From Arenibacter amylolyticus (GTDB lineage Bacteria > Bacteroidota > Bacteroidia > Flavobacteriales > Flavobacteriaceae): a stretch of DNA of 64,000 nucleotides. Of the stretch, positions 37,183 to 47,662 are shown in pieces. Below the pieces are notes generated by a model. That model was not told the DNA's origin. It did no database searches and worked only from the letters and a program-made list of their open reading frames with translations. The position numbers and the translations under genes were made by a program. The stretch is taken from NCBI RefSeq assembly GCF_002150785.1, contig NZ_MTAZ01000004.1, positions 248,001 through 312,000 of the forward strand. The letters are read 5' to 3'. Numbering within the stretch: the first letter of the stretch is position 1; each line of letters opens with the position of its first letter.

Positions 37183-38883
37183 ATGAACTTAAGGAAAGGA
37201 TTAACCTTGTCAGCGGTAGTGGGTATGCTGCTCGCAGCTACATTTATATCGTGTGAAGAGGATATAACCACCCTTGGTAGTGGGGTTGTGGGTAACGAAC
37301 CGTTTACTGCGAATAAAGCAGTTTACGACGTTTTTGCCTATAACAAAAAAGTAAAGGCCGTTAGATCTAATAGAATTCCAGTTTATCAGATTGGAAATTT
37401 TAACGACCCCATTTACGGAGCAACGGAGGCGAGAATTACTACTCAAGTACAACTTTCCTCCGTTAATCCAGTTTTTGGGAAATACGCTGCCAGCGTTGAA
37501 GCCAATGCTGATTCCGATGGTAGTAGTCTTACCATCAATGAGAATGAAACGGTAAAAGAGGTGTATTTATATATTCCTTACCTAGTTAATCCTCGTGCAG
37601 ATCAGAAAGGGGAAGAAGCCAAGGATAGTCTTACCGATGGGACTCCCCCCAATAGGCAGCCTAGGGTTTTTGATTTAGATAGTATTTTTGGAAATAGGGA
37701 GGTACCCTTTAATTTAAAAGTGGAGCGGTCTACCTATTTCTTAAGGGATTTGGATCCTAATAGTAATTTTCAGGAAGCCCAACCTTATTATTCTACTCAG
37801 CAATTTTCGCCTAATTTTGTTTCCGATGTATTGTTTGATGGGGAGGTAGCAATATCTGATGAGGATTCCTTGGTTTTTAAGGAGGACGACCCAGCTACGG
37901 AAGGGGTAGACGAATCTGAAGAGGAGCCTGTAAGAACCCCTCCTGGGATAAAGGTGCCATTAGACAAGGCATTTTTCCAGGCTAATATCCTAGATAAGGA
38001 AGGTAGTCCAGAATTATTTAGTCAGGCTAACTTTGTAGAGTTCTTCAGAGGGATCCATATGTCTATACCCGATGATATATTATTGTTGTTAGATCTTACT
38101 AAAGGTAATATCACTATTACTTATGAGTACGATAGCGTTACCAGTGCCTCTGACGACACCGTGAAAAAGGTGGAGAAAGACTATGTGCTTTCGCTGATAA
38201 GAAGGGATGTTGAAACCGGGAGTATTGTTGGGAATGCTGTAAATACTTTTAACAACGCTGCCTATCCAGATCACATTGCCAATGCGATGGATACTGGCGA
38301 AAACGCCTCTAAATTATACATTAAAGGAGGGGCTGGAAGTTATGCTCAGATTAAACTTTTTGGTGAAGACGATGGCGCAGAGATTATTAACCAGATAAAG
38401 AATGAAAACTGGATAATTAACGAGGCAAACCTGGTGTTTTATGTGGATAGGACCACCCTAGATGCTGCTCCAGAAGCTATAGAGCCTTCCATTCTATATC
38501 TCTATAAGGAAAATGGTAGCTCTGTATACAATCCATTCTTGGAGACCCAGGAAGATTTATCACTTGGGAATATTACCAACTTTGACGGTAAGCTCTACAA
38601 GGAAAATGGTAAGGGAGATCGTTATAAGATTAGGATTACCAACTTAATAAATGACATTATTGTTAGGGATTCTGCCAACGCCACCCTTAACTTGTCGGTT
38701 ACCTCCGATATTAGGTTAACCACTACCAGAAAGGCTTTGTTAGCCGATGATTCTGAGGTGAAAATGCCTTTAATGTCCATCGTAAATCCGTTTGGAACGG
38801 TATTGATGGGAAGTGGAAATGTACCTAGTGGCCAGGAGAACAGGAAACTACAACTCGAAATCTTTTATACCAAGGCCAACTAG
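37183..38883 (+). CDS. DUF4270 family lipoprotein
   Basis: A 566-residue lipoprotein (lipobox FISC, Cys25) with the DUF4270 pattern: CEEDITTLGSGVVG at the mature start, then VFAYNKKVKAVRSNRIPVYQIGNFNDPIYG. The long mature part is acidic and beta-rich, and there is an acidic linker near ESEEEP (about 240-250). DUF4270 proteins are Bacteroidota envelope proteins of unknown role. The five-base gap after the GT5-like gene indicates cotranscription, and a strong hairpin terminator ends the unit before glmS. Confidence 0.9.
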   Translation: MNLRKGLTLSAVVGMLLAATFISCEEDITTLGSGVVGNEPFTANKAVYDVFAYNKKVKAVRSNRIPVYQIGNFNDPIYGATEARITTQVQLSSVNPVFGKYAASVEANADSDGSSLTINENETVKEVYLYIPYLVNPRADQKGEEAKDSLTDGTPPNRQPRVFDLDSIFGNREVPFNLKVERSTYFLRDLDPNSNFQEAQPYYSTQQFSPNFVSDVLFDGEVAISDEDSLVFKEDDPATEGVDESEEEPVRTPPGIKVPLDKAFFQANILDKEGSPELFSQANFVEFFRGIHMSIPDDILLLLDLTKGNITITYEYDSVTSASDDTVKKVEKDYVLSLIRRDVETGSIVGNAVNTFNNAAYPDHIANAMDTGENASKLYIKGGAGSYAQIKLFGEDDGAEIINQIKNENWIINEANLVFYVDRTTLDAAPEAIEPSILYLYKENGSSVYNPFLETQEDLSLGNITNFDGKLYKENGKGDRYKIRITNLINDIIVRDSANATLNLSVTSDIRLTTTRKALLADDSEVKMPLMSIVNPFGTVLMGSGNVPSGQENRKLQLEIFYTKAN

Positions 38884-38935
38884 GGCAAAAAAAGTACCAC
38901 TCACAGTATTTTTTTAGTTAATTATCTAAAAATCC

Positions 38936-38985
38936 AAAGGTTTATTGTAACAAGCAACTACATTTGTTACAGTAAACCTTTTTTT
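38936..38985 (+). terminator. Long-stem terminator between DUF4270 gene and glmS
   Basis: Two 18-base arms (38936-38953 and 38964-38981) pair with a single G-T wobble around a ten-base loop and run into T residues. A TACATTTG promoter-like sequence (38959-38966) lies across the loop, so this DNA may also contain the glmS promoter. Confidence 0.88.
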
Positions 38986-39010
38986 GTTTAACTAACTAAA
39001 CCGAGAACAT

Positions 39011-40858
39011 ATGTGTGGAATTGTGGGATATATAGGGTATAGGGATGCCTATCCAATTATAATAAAAGGACTTCAACGATTAGAATATAGGGGTTATGAC
39101 AGTGCGGGCATTGCCCTTTTTGATGGAGAAAACATCAATCTTTCTAAAACCAAAGGAAAGGTAGATGATCTTAAGAAAAAAGCCCAGGCATCCATGTCCT
39201 TAAAGGGGAGCTTGGGAATTGGGCATACCAGATGGGCTACCCATGGTGCTCCCAACGATAAGAATTCTCACCCCCATTATTCCAACTCAGGGGACTTGGT
39301 TATTATCCACAATGGAATCATAGAGAATTACGATGCTATTAAAAAGGAGCTAGTCAATAGGGGGTATACTTTTTCCTCGGAAACAGATACCGAGGTGTTG
39401 GTAAATCTTATTGAAGAAGTAAAATTAAAAGAAAACGTAAAGCTGGGTAAAGCGGTCCAAATAGCGTTGAACCAGGTGGTAGGCGCCTATGCCATTGCGG
39501 TAATTGACAGGCAGAAGCCAGATGAGATTGTAGTGGCTAAATTGGGAAGTCCGTTGGCCATTGGGGTAGGGGAAAACGAATTTTTTGTGGCTTCGGATGC
39601 ATCTCCTTTTATAGAGTTTACCAATAATGCCATTTATTTGGAAGACGAGGAAATGGCTATTATCCGCTTGGGTAAGGAAATAAAACTGCGAAAGATTAAG
39701 GACGATTCCATTGCTTACCCTTCTATCCAAGAATTACAATTAAACCTAGAGGAGATAGAAAAAGGAGGTTTTGATCATTTTATGCTGAAGGAAATCTATG
39801 AGCAGCCCAGAGCTATATTGGATACTTATAGGGGGAGACTGCTAGCCAAGGAGGGAATAATAAGAATGGCGGGAATAGATCAAAACCTTGAGAAATTCTT
39901 AAATGCCAATAGAATTATTATTGTAGCCTGTGGAACCTCGTGGCATGCTGGTTTGGTTGCCGAATATATTTTTGAAGATTTAGCAAGAATACCGGTGGAG
40001 GTGGAGTACGCCTCTGAATTTAGGTACCGAAATCCAGTAGTAACAGATAAGGATGTACTAATCGCTATTTCCCAATCTGGGGAAACTGCAGATACCTTGG
40101 CGGCTATAAAATTAGCTAAGGAAAAAGGTGCATTTGTATTTGGGGTTTGTAATGTGGTAGGTTCTTCCATTGCTAGGGAAACCGATGCCGGTGCCTACAC
40201 CCATGCCGGACCGGAAATTGGTGTGGCTTCTACTAAAGCCTTTACTACCCAAATAACCGTTTTAACCTTAATGGCCTTAAAATTGGCCCAGGCAAAGGGA
40301 GTTTTTGATCGAAGCCGTTTTCACGAGTATTTAACGGAATTGGAGCAGATACCCGCCAAGGTAGAGGAGGCTTTGCTCACCAACCCTTTGGTAGAGATTA
40401 TCTCTAATGTGTACAAGGATTCTACTAATTGTCTGTATCTAGGAAGGGGCTATAATTTCCCTGTGGCACTGGAAGGGGCTTTAAAACTTAAAGAAATTAG
40501 CTATATCCATGCAGAAGGGTATCCTGCTGCGGAAATGAAGCACGGGCCTATAGCCTTAATAGATGAGCATATGCCAGTGGTGGTAATAGCGACCAGCAAA
40601 GGGCATTATGAGAAAATTGTGAGTAATATTCAAGAAATAAAATCCCGAAAAGGTAAAATTATTGCCGTGGTAACCCAGGGTGATGTACAGGTCCGGGAAT
40701 TGGCAGACCATGTGATTGAGGTCCCAGAAACATTGGAGAATCTTACCCCTCTGCTAACAACCATCCCCTTGCAATTACTGTCTTATCACATTGCTGTAAT
40801 GCGCGGGTGTAATGTAGATCAGCCGCGAAATTTGGCGAAATCTGTCACGGTAGAATAA
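39011..40858 (+). CDS. glmS: Glutamine--fructose-6-phosphate aminotransferase (isomerizing)
   Basis: A 615-residue cytoplasmic enzyme making glucosamine-6-phosphate, the entry to peptidoglycan and lipopolysaccharide amino sugars. The N-terminal glutaminase starts MCGIVGYIGYRDA with nucleophile Cys2; the tandem SIS isomerase domains show CGTSWHAG, SQSGETADT and the C-terminal PRNLAKSVTVE. Full length. No glmS ribozyme precedes it; the 127-base upstream region holds instead the long terminator hairpin. A terminator follows. Confidence 0.98.
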   Translation: MCGIVGYIGYRDAYPIIIKGLQRLEYRGYDSAGIALFDGENINLSKTKGKVDDLKKKAQASMSLKGSLGIGHTRWATHGAPNDKNSHPHYSNSGDLVIIHNGIIENYDAIKKELVNRGYTFSSETDTEVLVNLIEEVKLKENVKLGKAVQIALNQVVGAYAIAVIDRQKPDEIVVAKLGSPLAIGVGENEFFVASDASPFIEFTNNAIYLEDEEMAIIRLGKEIKLRKIKDDSIAYPSIQELQLNLEEIEKGGFDHFMLKEIYEQPRAILDTYRGRLLAKEGIIRMAGIDQNLEKFLNANRIIIVACGTSWHAGLVAEYIFEDLARIPVEVEYASEFRYRNPVVTDKDVLIAISQSGETADTLAAIKLAKEKGAFVFGVCNVVGSSIARETDAGAYTHAGPEIGVASTKAFTTQITVLTLMALKLAQAKGVFDRSRFHEYLTELEQIPAKVEEALLTNPLVEIISNVYKDSTNCLYLGRGYNFPVALEGALKLKEISYIHAEGYPAAEMKHGPIALIDEHMPVVVIATSKGHYEKIVSNIQEIKSRKGKIIAVVTQGDVQVRELADHVIEVPETLENLTPLLTTIPLQLLSYHIAVMRGCNVDQPRNLAKSVTVE

Positions 40859-40884
40859 ATCGTAGATAGGGATAAAGTGGGTTG

Positions 40885-40936
40885 GACATTCATGGTAATG
40901 GTCTTGGGAGGCCGGTTATTGTGAATGTCTTTTTGT
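40885..40936 (+). terminator. Terminator after glmS
   Basis: gacattca (40885-40892) pairs with tgaatgtc (40922-40929), followed by TTTTTG. The 29-base loop is long, so strength is uncertain. Confidence 0.5.
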
Positions 40937-41102
40937 TTTAGGGGTTTTTTTGTGGTATGGGAATTTAAACAGGGTGATTTTTGCCATTTAAATACTATGC
41001 ATGCATAATTTAAGGATGTTTATTACAGTTAAAATGAAAATATATGTATATTGGCTTAATGCATAGTAATGTAAAATAATCCTAACTAAACTTGACATTT
41101 TT

Positions 41103-43850
41103 ATGAGAACTACCCTTCTATTATTCTTTTTAATGTTTGGAGTACTCGCCTCTTCCCAAACTTCCCTAAGTGGAACTGTGGTAGACCAGGATAACGCACC
41201 CATTCCAGGAGCCAACTTGGTCATTGAGGGAAAGGCTATCGGAACGGTGACCGATTTTGATGGAGTATTCAGCTTAAATACCAGTGAGGCACCCCCCTTT
41301 ACCTTAAAGATAACCAGTATTGGGTATATGCCCACGACGGTAAATATCACTCAAAGTGATCAAAATCTCACCATTGTATTAAGTGAGGAGCAAACCCGTT
41401 TGGACGAGGTGGTAATTTCTGCCTCCAGGACCCCGGAACGTATTTTTGAGTCTCCAGTAACCGTGGAGCGTTTTGGTTTGAAAGAAATAAAAAATACCGC
41501 ATCGGCCGATTTCTATGATGGATTGGAAAATTTGAAAGGCGTAGACATTAATACTAACAGTCTTACCTTTAAGTCTATCAATACAAGAGGCTTTGCCACC
41601 TTTGCCAATACCCGTTTTATGCAATTGGTAGATGGGATGGACAATTCCACTCCGGCCCTTAACTTCCCGCTTGGAAACTTGGTGGGGATGGGGGAAACAG
41701 ACGTGCAAAGCGTGGAATTGCTTCCTGGAGCTGCCTCTGCGCTTTATGGGGCAAATGCCTTTAACGGGATTTTATTCATGAGGAGTAAAAATCCTTTTGA
41801 TTACTCTGGAATCAGTGCCTATGCCAAAAGAGGGATTACCTCGCAGGTGGCATCCGGAGATAATGCTTATACCGATTTTGGTATGAGGGCGGCGCTTAAA
41901 TTTAGCGATAAGTTTGCTGGTAAGGTAAATTTCTCCTCTTTAAAAGGTACAGACTGGGCGGCCAACAATTATGATGGCAAGCCGGGAACAGGTGCTACCA
42001 GGGCCAGTATAGATTACGACGGCTATAATGTATATGGGGACGAGGCTTCCACAAATATTCGCGCCGCTTCCGGTGGTCTGGGAATCATCCCGGACGTGGT
42101 GGTGAGTAGGACTGGGTATGAAGAAAGGCACCTAACAGATTATAATGCCGAAAGTGTAAAGGCCGACTGGGGGCTTTATTATAGACCCTGGGCTAGCGAT
42201 TTTGAAATTTCCTATGTGGGTAAAATAGGCAAAGGAACTACTATTTATCAGGGGACCAACAGGTATAATATTGATAATTTCACCATGCAGCAGCATAAGT
42301 TTGAAATGAAAAACGATAACTTTTTCCTGAGAGGTTATGTGGTTTCGGATAAGGCTGGGGATTCTTACGATATGGTGTTTACCGGACTTAATATTAATAA
42401 TCTGTGGAAATCCAATCAGCAATGGTTTAGGGAGTACATTAATACCTATGCGGGTGCTACCTTGAGTGGCGCTACGGATGAGCAGGCACATGCAGCAGCA
42501 AGGGCTCAGGCAGATACAGGAAGGTTAATTCCAGGGACACCAGAATTTCAAGCAGCCTTTGAAAAGGTGATTAATGATCCGGACTTCACCAAAGGTTCGC
42601 AGTTTAAGGATGCTTCCAAATATTACCATGCAGATGCCAATTACAACTTTTCCCATCTATGGGATGCGGTAGATGTGCAGGTAGGGGGCTCCTACAGAAA
42701 GTACGACCTTAATTCTTTTGGAACCATATATACGGATTATGATGGTAGTATCCAATATTCGGAATTTGGTATATATACCCAGTTGCAAAAGCAGGTAGAT
42801 CTTAGTGACTATGTAGAGATGAAACTGACTGGTTCTGCCCGTTATGACAAGTCAGAGTTCTTCGATGGCTTTGTATCCCCTCGTCTTTCTGCAGGTTTTA
42901 CCATTAAGCGAAATCATAATATACGGGCTTCTGTGCAGACTGGATTTAGAAATCCAACAACGCAAGACCTATTTATTGGGTTAAATGCTGGAAGAGCGGT
43001 GTTAGTAGGATCAGCACCTGCTAACTTGGACAGATACTCCAGATCCTATGATGTGAGTGCATCAGGGCAGCTTATGGGGCAACCGGCCACCGTGGAGCAA
43101 ACTGGAGGGGCGGCCTACAACAATTCTTATTTGGCAGCTTCGGTACAAGAATTTGCAGCAACTGAAGACCCATCCGTATTGGAAATTGGGAACTCTAGTC
43201 TAGTAAAGCCAGAGCGTGTAACTTCTGCCGAGCTAGGGTATAGAGGAAAGATCAAGAAGTTGGAAATAGATATGAGTGTGTATTATAACTCCTATAAGGA
43301 CTTTATTTCCGGGGAGCTGGTTGTGTCTCCGTTTTACGGGGAAGTGGGTGATGGCGGACTCTCCGTTGCAGCCTTGGCCAATGGGGATTTTCAAACCTAT
43401 CAGACCTATACCAATTCTAAGGCAAATGTTAATTCTTATGGAGGGTCTATAGGACTTAACACTAAAGTGCTGGGGAATTTTGATTTAGGTGGTAGCTATA
43501 CCTACACCCAACAAGATTTTGACCAGAATGCATTCCCAGATTTTAGAACCAATTTTAATACGCCAGAACATAAGGTGAAGGCTAATTTTGGGAATACAGA
43601 CCTTTTAAAGAATTTTGGATTTAACGTAGCTTGGAGATGGAGCGATACCTATTATTGGCAGGCAACTTTTGGCGATGGTCAGATTCCTTCTTACCATAGC
43701 GTGGATGCACAGATCAACTATAGTGTTCCAAGTATAAAATCTACTTTTAAGTTAGGAGCGTCCAATGTTTTGGGAGATGAGTATTTTACGGCTATTGGTA
43801 CCGGAAATATAGGTTCTATGTACTATCTATCCTGGACAATTAATAACTAA
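41103..43850 (+). CDS. TonB-dependent receptor paired with an SGNH hydrolase
   Basis: A 915-residue receptor: signal peptide (about 1-19), CarboxypepD_reg domain (about 20-98, GTVVDQDNAPIPGANLVIEG), a short LDEVVISASRTPE segment, plug (about 110-225, INTRGFATFANTRFMQLVDG) and a barrel to the C-terminus. It is followed after only seven bases by an SGNH-hydrolase lipoprotein, in the place where SusC-type receptors have a SusD lipoprotein. I infer a two-protein outer-membrane uptake unit for an ester-containing ligand such as lipid or acylated glycan. A nine-base inverted repeat in the 244-base upstream region may be chance. Confidence 0.9.
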   Translation: MRTTLLLFFLMFGVLASSQTSLSGTVVDQDNAPIPGANLVIEGKAIGTVTDFDGVFSLNTSEAPPFTLKITSIGYMPTTVNITQSDQNLTIVLSEEQTRLDEVVISASRTPERIFESPVTVERFGLKEIKNTASADFYDGLENLKGVDINTNSLTFKSINTRGFATFANTRFMQLVDGMDNSTPALNFPLGNLVGMGETDVQSVELLPGAASALYGANAFNGILFMRSKNPFDYSGISAYAKRGITSQVASGDNAYTDFGMRAALKFSDKFAGKVNFSSLKGTDWAANNYDGKPGTGATRASIDYDGYNVYGDEASTNIRAASGGLGIIPDVVVSRTGYEERHLTDYNAESVKADWGLYYRPWASDFEISYVGKIGKGTTIYQGTNRYNIDNFTMQQHKFEMKNDNFFLRGYVVSDKAGDSYDMVFTGLNINNLWKSNQQWFREYINTYAGATLSGATDEQAHAAARAQADTGRLIPGTPEFQAAFEKVINDPDFTKGSQFKDASKYYHADANYNFSHLWDAVDVQVGGSYRKYDLNSFGTIYTDYDGSIQYSEFGIYTQLQKQVDLSDYVEMKLTGSARYDKSEFFDGFVSPRLSAGFTIKRNHNIRASVQTGFRNPTTQDLFIGLNAGRAVLVGSAPANLDRYSRSYDVSASGQLMGQPATVEQTGGAAYNNSYLAASVQEFAATEDPSVLEIGNSSLVKPERVTSAELGYRGKIKKLEIDMSVYYNSYKDFISGELVVSPFYGEVGDGGLSVAALANGDFQTYQTYTNSKANVNSYGGSIGLNTKVLGNFDLGGSYTYTQQDFDQNAFPDFRTNFNTPEHKVKANFGNTDLLKNFGFNVAWRWSDTYYWQATFGDGQIPSYHSVDAQINYSVPSIKSTFKLGASNVLGDEYFTAIGTGNIGSMYYLSWTINN

Positions 43851-43857
43851 TAAAACT

Positions 43858-45495
43858 ATGAAAGCTACCATGAGAAATATAAAATACGTAATGCTGTCCG
43901 CGGTGCTTATAGGTTTCACGGCCTGTAATAATGACGATAGTAATGAGGTGGTCATTGAAGCTACCCCAGAATTAAACGTGGCGGACCTTAATTTATCCAA
44001 CTACGTAGCGGTAGGAGCTAGTTTTACCGCAGGATTTTCGGATAATGCCCTATTTAAGGCATCGCAAGAAAAGTCGTTTCCAAAAATTCTATCGGAACAA
44101 TTTGCCCAAGGAGGAGGGGGAAGCTTTACCCAGCCTTTGATGAACGATAATTTTGGCGGATTGGCCGTTGGCGGAACTAGAATTACCGAGCCAAGGCTTG
44201 TCTTTGGAGGAGCTGGGCCTGTTGCTCTTGAATCTCTTATAGGGCCGGTTACCGTAACTACGGACATCGCCATCAACAATCCTTCTGGGCCTTTTAATAA
44301 TTTAGGAGTACCAGGGGCAAAGAGTTTCCATTTATTGGCTCCGGGCTATGGTAACCTTGCCAATTTTCCCGCAGCGGCGAATCCTTACTTTATCAGGATG
44401 ACCGGAACTACACCCAACGCTTCCGTGTTGGAAATGGCAATGGCACAGAGCCCTACGTTCTTTAGCCTTTCAGAAATTGGTGGGCAAGATGTTTTAGGGT
44501 ACGCCCTATCTGGTGGGGAGAGCAACCCAGATGCAAGTAATTATAGCCCTATTACCCCTTCGGCAGTTTTTGAGGCTTCCTATACGGCATTGGTGGATGG
44601 GCTTACTGCTAACGGAGCAAAAGGGGTGGTGGCCAATTTACCTTATATTACCTCCTTGCCACATTTTACTACGGTTCCCCATAAACCTTTAGATCCCAGT
44701 AACCCAGACTTTGGTCCTCAAATACCCTTATTGAATTCAATCTTTGGGGCGCTCAACCAAATATATGACGGCTTGGGGCAGCCCAACCGAAAGGTGGTCT
44801 TTTCTGAAACTGCAGCAAGTGCGGTAGTGATAAGGGATGAGACTTTGGCGGATGTTTCCGCTCAGTTGGAAGGCGCTTTAAATGCTAGTCCAACCTTCCC
44901 CGCATTTATTGGGCAGTTTGGTCTTCCAGAGGAAGCCGCACCAATGGTAGCCCAATTATTGGGGCAGGCCTATGGACAAACAAGGCAGGCAACGGAAGAA
45001 GATTTATTGGTACTGCCCAGCAGTTCTGTAATAGGAACCGTGAATACCAGTTCTGTGGCCGCTTTAATGGGTGCAGGGCTTTCACAGCAATTGGCGGGTC
45101 AGTTTTCCATAGAAGGGATTACCTTGCCATTGGCAGATAAATGGGTGTTGCTTCCCAGCGAACAAAATGAAATAAAAGCAGCGACGGATGCTTATAATGC
45201 TACCATCCAGTCCGTTGCAGACGCTAAAGGTTTGGCTTTGGTAGATTTTAAGTCGATACTACAAAAGGCGAGTACGGTAGGGATATCCGATGGCGACTTT
45301 ATTTTGACCACTGCCCTAGTGCGTGGTGGATTAGTAGGGTTAGACGGTATTCACTTAACCTCTAGGGGTTATGCAGTGATGGCCAATAAATTTTTAGCAG
45401 CCATTGACGCCAAATACGGGTCAAACTTTATTGAAGCGGGTGTTAAGGCCGATGTTGGACAGTATCCAACAAACTATAGTCCAACACTCCAATAG
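43858..45495 (+). CDS. SGNH/GDSL hydrolase-family lipoprotein
   Basis: A 545-residue lipoprotein (lipobox FTAC, Cys23 from the ATG at 43858; an ATG at 43870 is also possible). The SGNH block I serine is Ser55 in VAVGASFTAGF, and block V is DGIHLTSRGYAVM with Asp496 and His499, so the catalytic dyad is present at the two ends of a large insertion-containing domain. The usual block II and III Gly and Asn are less clear; GGESN or NLPYITS may provide them. It is probably a surface esterase working with the receptor gene seven bases upstream. Substrate unknown. Confidence 0.85.
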   Translation: MKATMRNIKYVMLSAVLIGFTACNNDDSNEVVIEATPELNVADLNLSNYVAVGASFTAGFSDNALFKASQEKSFPKILSEQFAQGGGGSFTQPLMNDNFGGLAVGGTRITEPRLVFGGAGPVALESLIGPVTVTTDIAINNPSGPFNNLGVPGAKSFHLLAPGYGNLANFPAAANPYFIRMTGTTPNASVLEMAMAQSPTFFSLSEIGGQDVLGYALSGGESNPDASNYSPITPSAVFEASYTALVDGLTANGAKGVVANLPYITSLPHFTTVPHKPLDPSNPDFGPQIPLLNSIFGALNQIYDGLGQPNRKVVFSETAASAVVIRDETLADVSAQLEGALNASPTFPAFIGQFGLPEEAAPMVAQLLGQAYGQTRQATEEDLLVLPSSSVIGTVNTSSVAALMGAGLSQQLAGQFSIEGITLPLADKWVLLPSEQNEIKAATDAYNATIQSVADAKGLALVDFKSILQKASTVGISDGDFILTTALVRGGLVGLDGIHLTSRGYAVMANKFLAAIDAKYGSNFIEAGVKADVGQYPTNYSPTLQ

Positions 45496-45517
45496 TTTAG
45501 ATAAAAAAACCGATTTT

Positions 45518-45546
45518 AAACACCTTCTTTATGGAGGTGTTTTTTT
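45518..45546 (+). terminator. Terminator after the SGNH lipoprotein gene
   Basis: aaacacct and aggtgttt pair around a nine-base loop and are followed by a T run. Confidence 0.85.
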
Positions 45547-45575
45547 ATATCCAAAAAACGTCTTGATACCACTTC

Positions 45576-45603
45576 TTTGTTTAATTAAAAAAATATATCT
45601 TTG
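45576..45603 (+). promoter_or_regulatory. Promoter of atpD (TTTG and TATCTTTG)
   Basis: TTTG at 45576-45579 and TATCTTTG at 45596-45603, 16 bases apart, match the Bacteroidota -33/-7 consensus well. The predicted start near 45608 gives a leader of about 75 bases before atpD. This is the clearest two-part promoter I found in the window. Confidence 0.65.
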
Positions 45604-45682
45604 CAGCGCGAAAAATGAGATGGTAGAATTAACAGGTGCCAAATGTTTTTCGAATTAATAATACTCAACATTAAATACATAA

Positions 45683-47194
<1,512 letters not shown>

Positions 47195-47195
47195 A

Positions 47196-47254
47196 CTAGT
47201 GGACAGTAGGCAGTGGCGGTTGGCAAACAACTCAATACTCAATACTCAATACTA
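47196..47254 (+). repeat. Tandem heptad repeat spacer between atpD and atpC
   Basis: The 72-base gap begins with a G-rich stretch of cagtaggcagtggcggttggca type and then three copies of actcaat plus act. This composition differs from the surrounding genes. It resembles short interspersed sequences I remember from flavobacterial genomes, though no copy is seen elsewhere in this window. It may separate translation of the two subunits or be a small mobile repeat. Confidence 0.6.
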
Positions 47255-47266
47255 TAAAAATAAAAT

Positions 47267-47545
47267 ATGTATCTAGAAATTGTGTCCCCAGAGGCTACGT
47301 TATTTACTGGTGAAGTTACTGCGGTAACTGTTCCGGGTGTAAAAGGTGAGTTTCAAATGTTGAACAATCACGCACCTATTATTTCCCTACTTGATGCGGG
47401 GAAGGTAAAGATTCAGGGTAAAGTAGTTGTTGATAAGGCCCATGAAAACAAATTTACACAGGATGCCAACGGTGATACCGTTTTGCATATTACCAGTGGT
47501 ACAGTAGAAATGAAGAATAATAAGGTGATTATATTGGCAGATTAA
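47267..47545 (+). CDS. atpC: F1F0 ATP synthase subunit epsilon, short form
   Basis: A 92-residue epsilon subunit with only the N-terminal beta-sandwich (MYLEIVSPEATLFTGEVTAV, VPGVKGEFQMLNNHAPIISLL). The C-terminal helical hairpin that inhibits ATP hydrolysis in E. coli is absent. The short form is common in Bacteroidota, so it is not a truncation here. It is the second gene of the atpDC unit and is followed by a strong terminator. Confidence 0.95.
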   Translation: MYLEIVSPEATLFTGEVTAVTVPGVKGEFQMLNNHAPIISLLDAGKVKIQGKVVVDKAHENKFTQDANGDTVLHITSGTVEMKNNKVIILAD

Positions 47546-47568
47546 TATAATCCCAATAATCAAATCAT

Positions 47569-47600
47569 AAAAAGCCATGCATAATTGCATGGCTTTTTTT
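47569..47600 (+). terminator. Terminator of the atpDC unit
   Basis: aaagccatgca and tgcatggcttt pair perfectly around four bases and are followed by T residues. Confidence 0.92.
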
Positions 47601-47662
47601 TGTGTTTAATTGGGAGAAGTGAATAGTAAAATATAATCGGTTTGTATTTTTTTTGTAGGGGG

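Noticed and set aside
38884-39010. Possible glmS ribozyme upstream of glmS
   Set aside because: The region holds a simple long terminator hairpin; the ribozyme core is not visible and it is not expected in this phylum.
40994-41067. Inverted repeat actatgcat / atgcatagt upstream of the 41103 receptor
   Set aside because: Nine-base arms 56 bases apart in AT-rich DNA with a self-complementary atgcat core can arise by chance; no promoter was placed relative to it.
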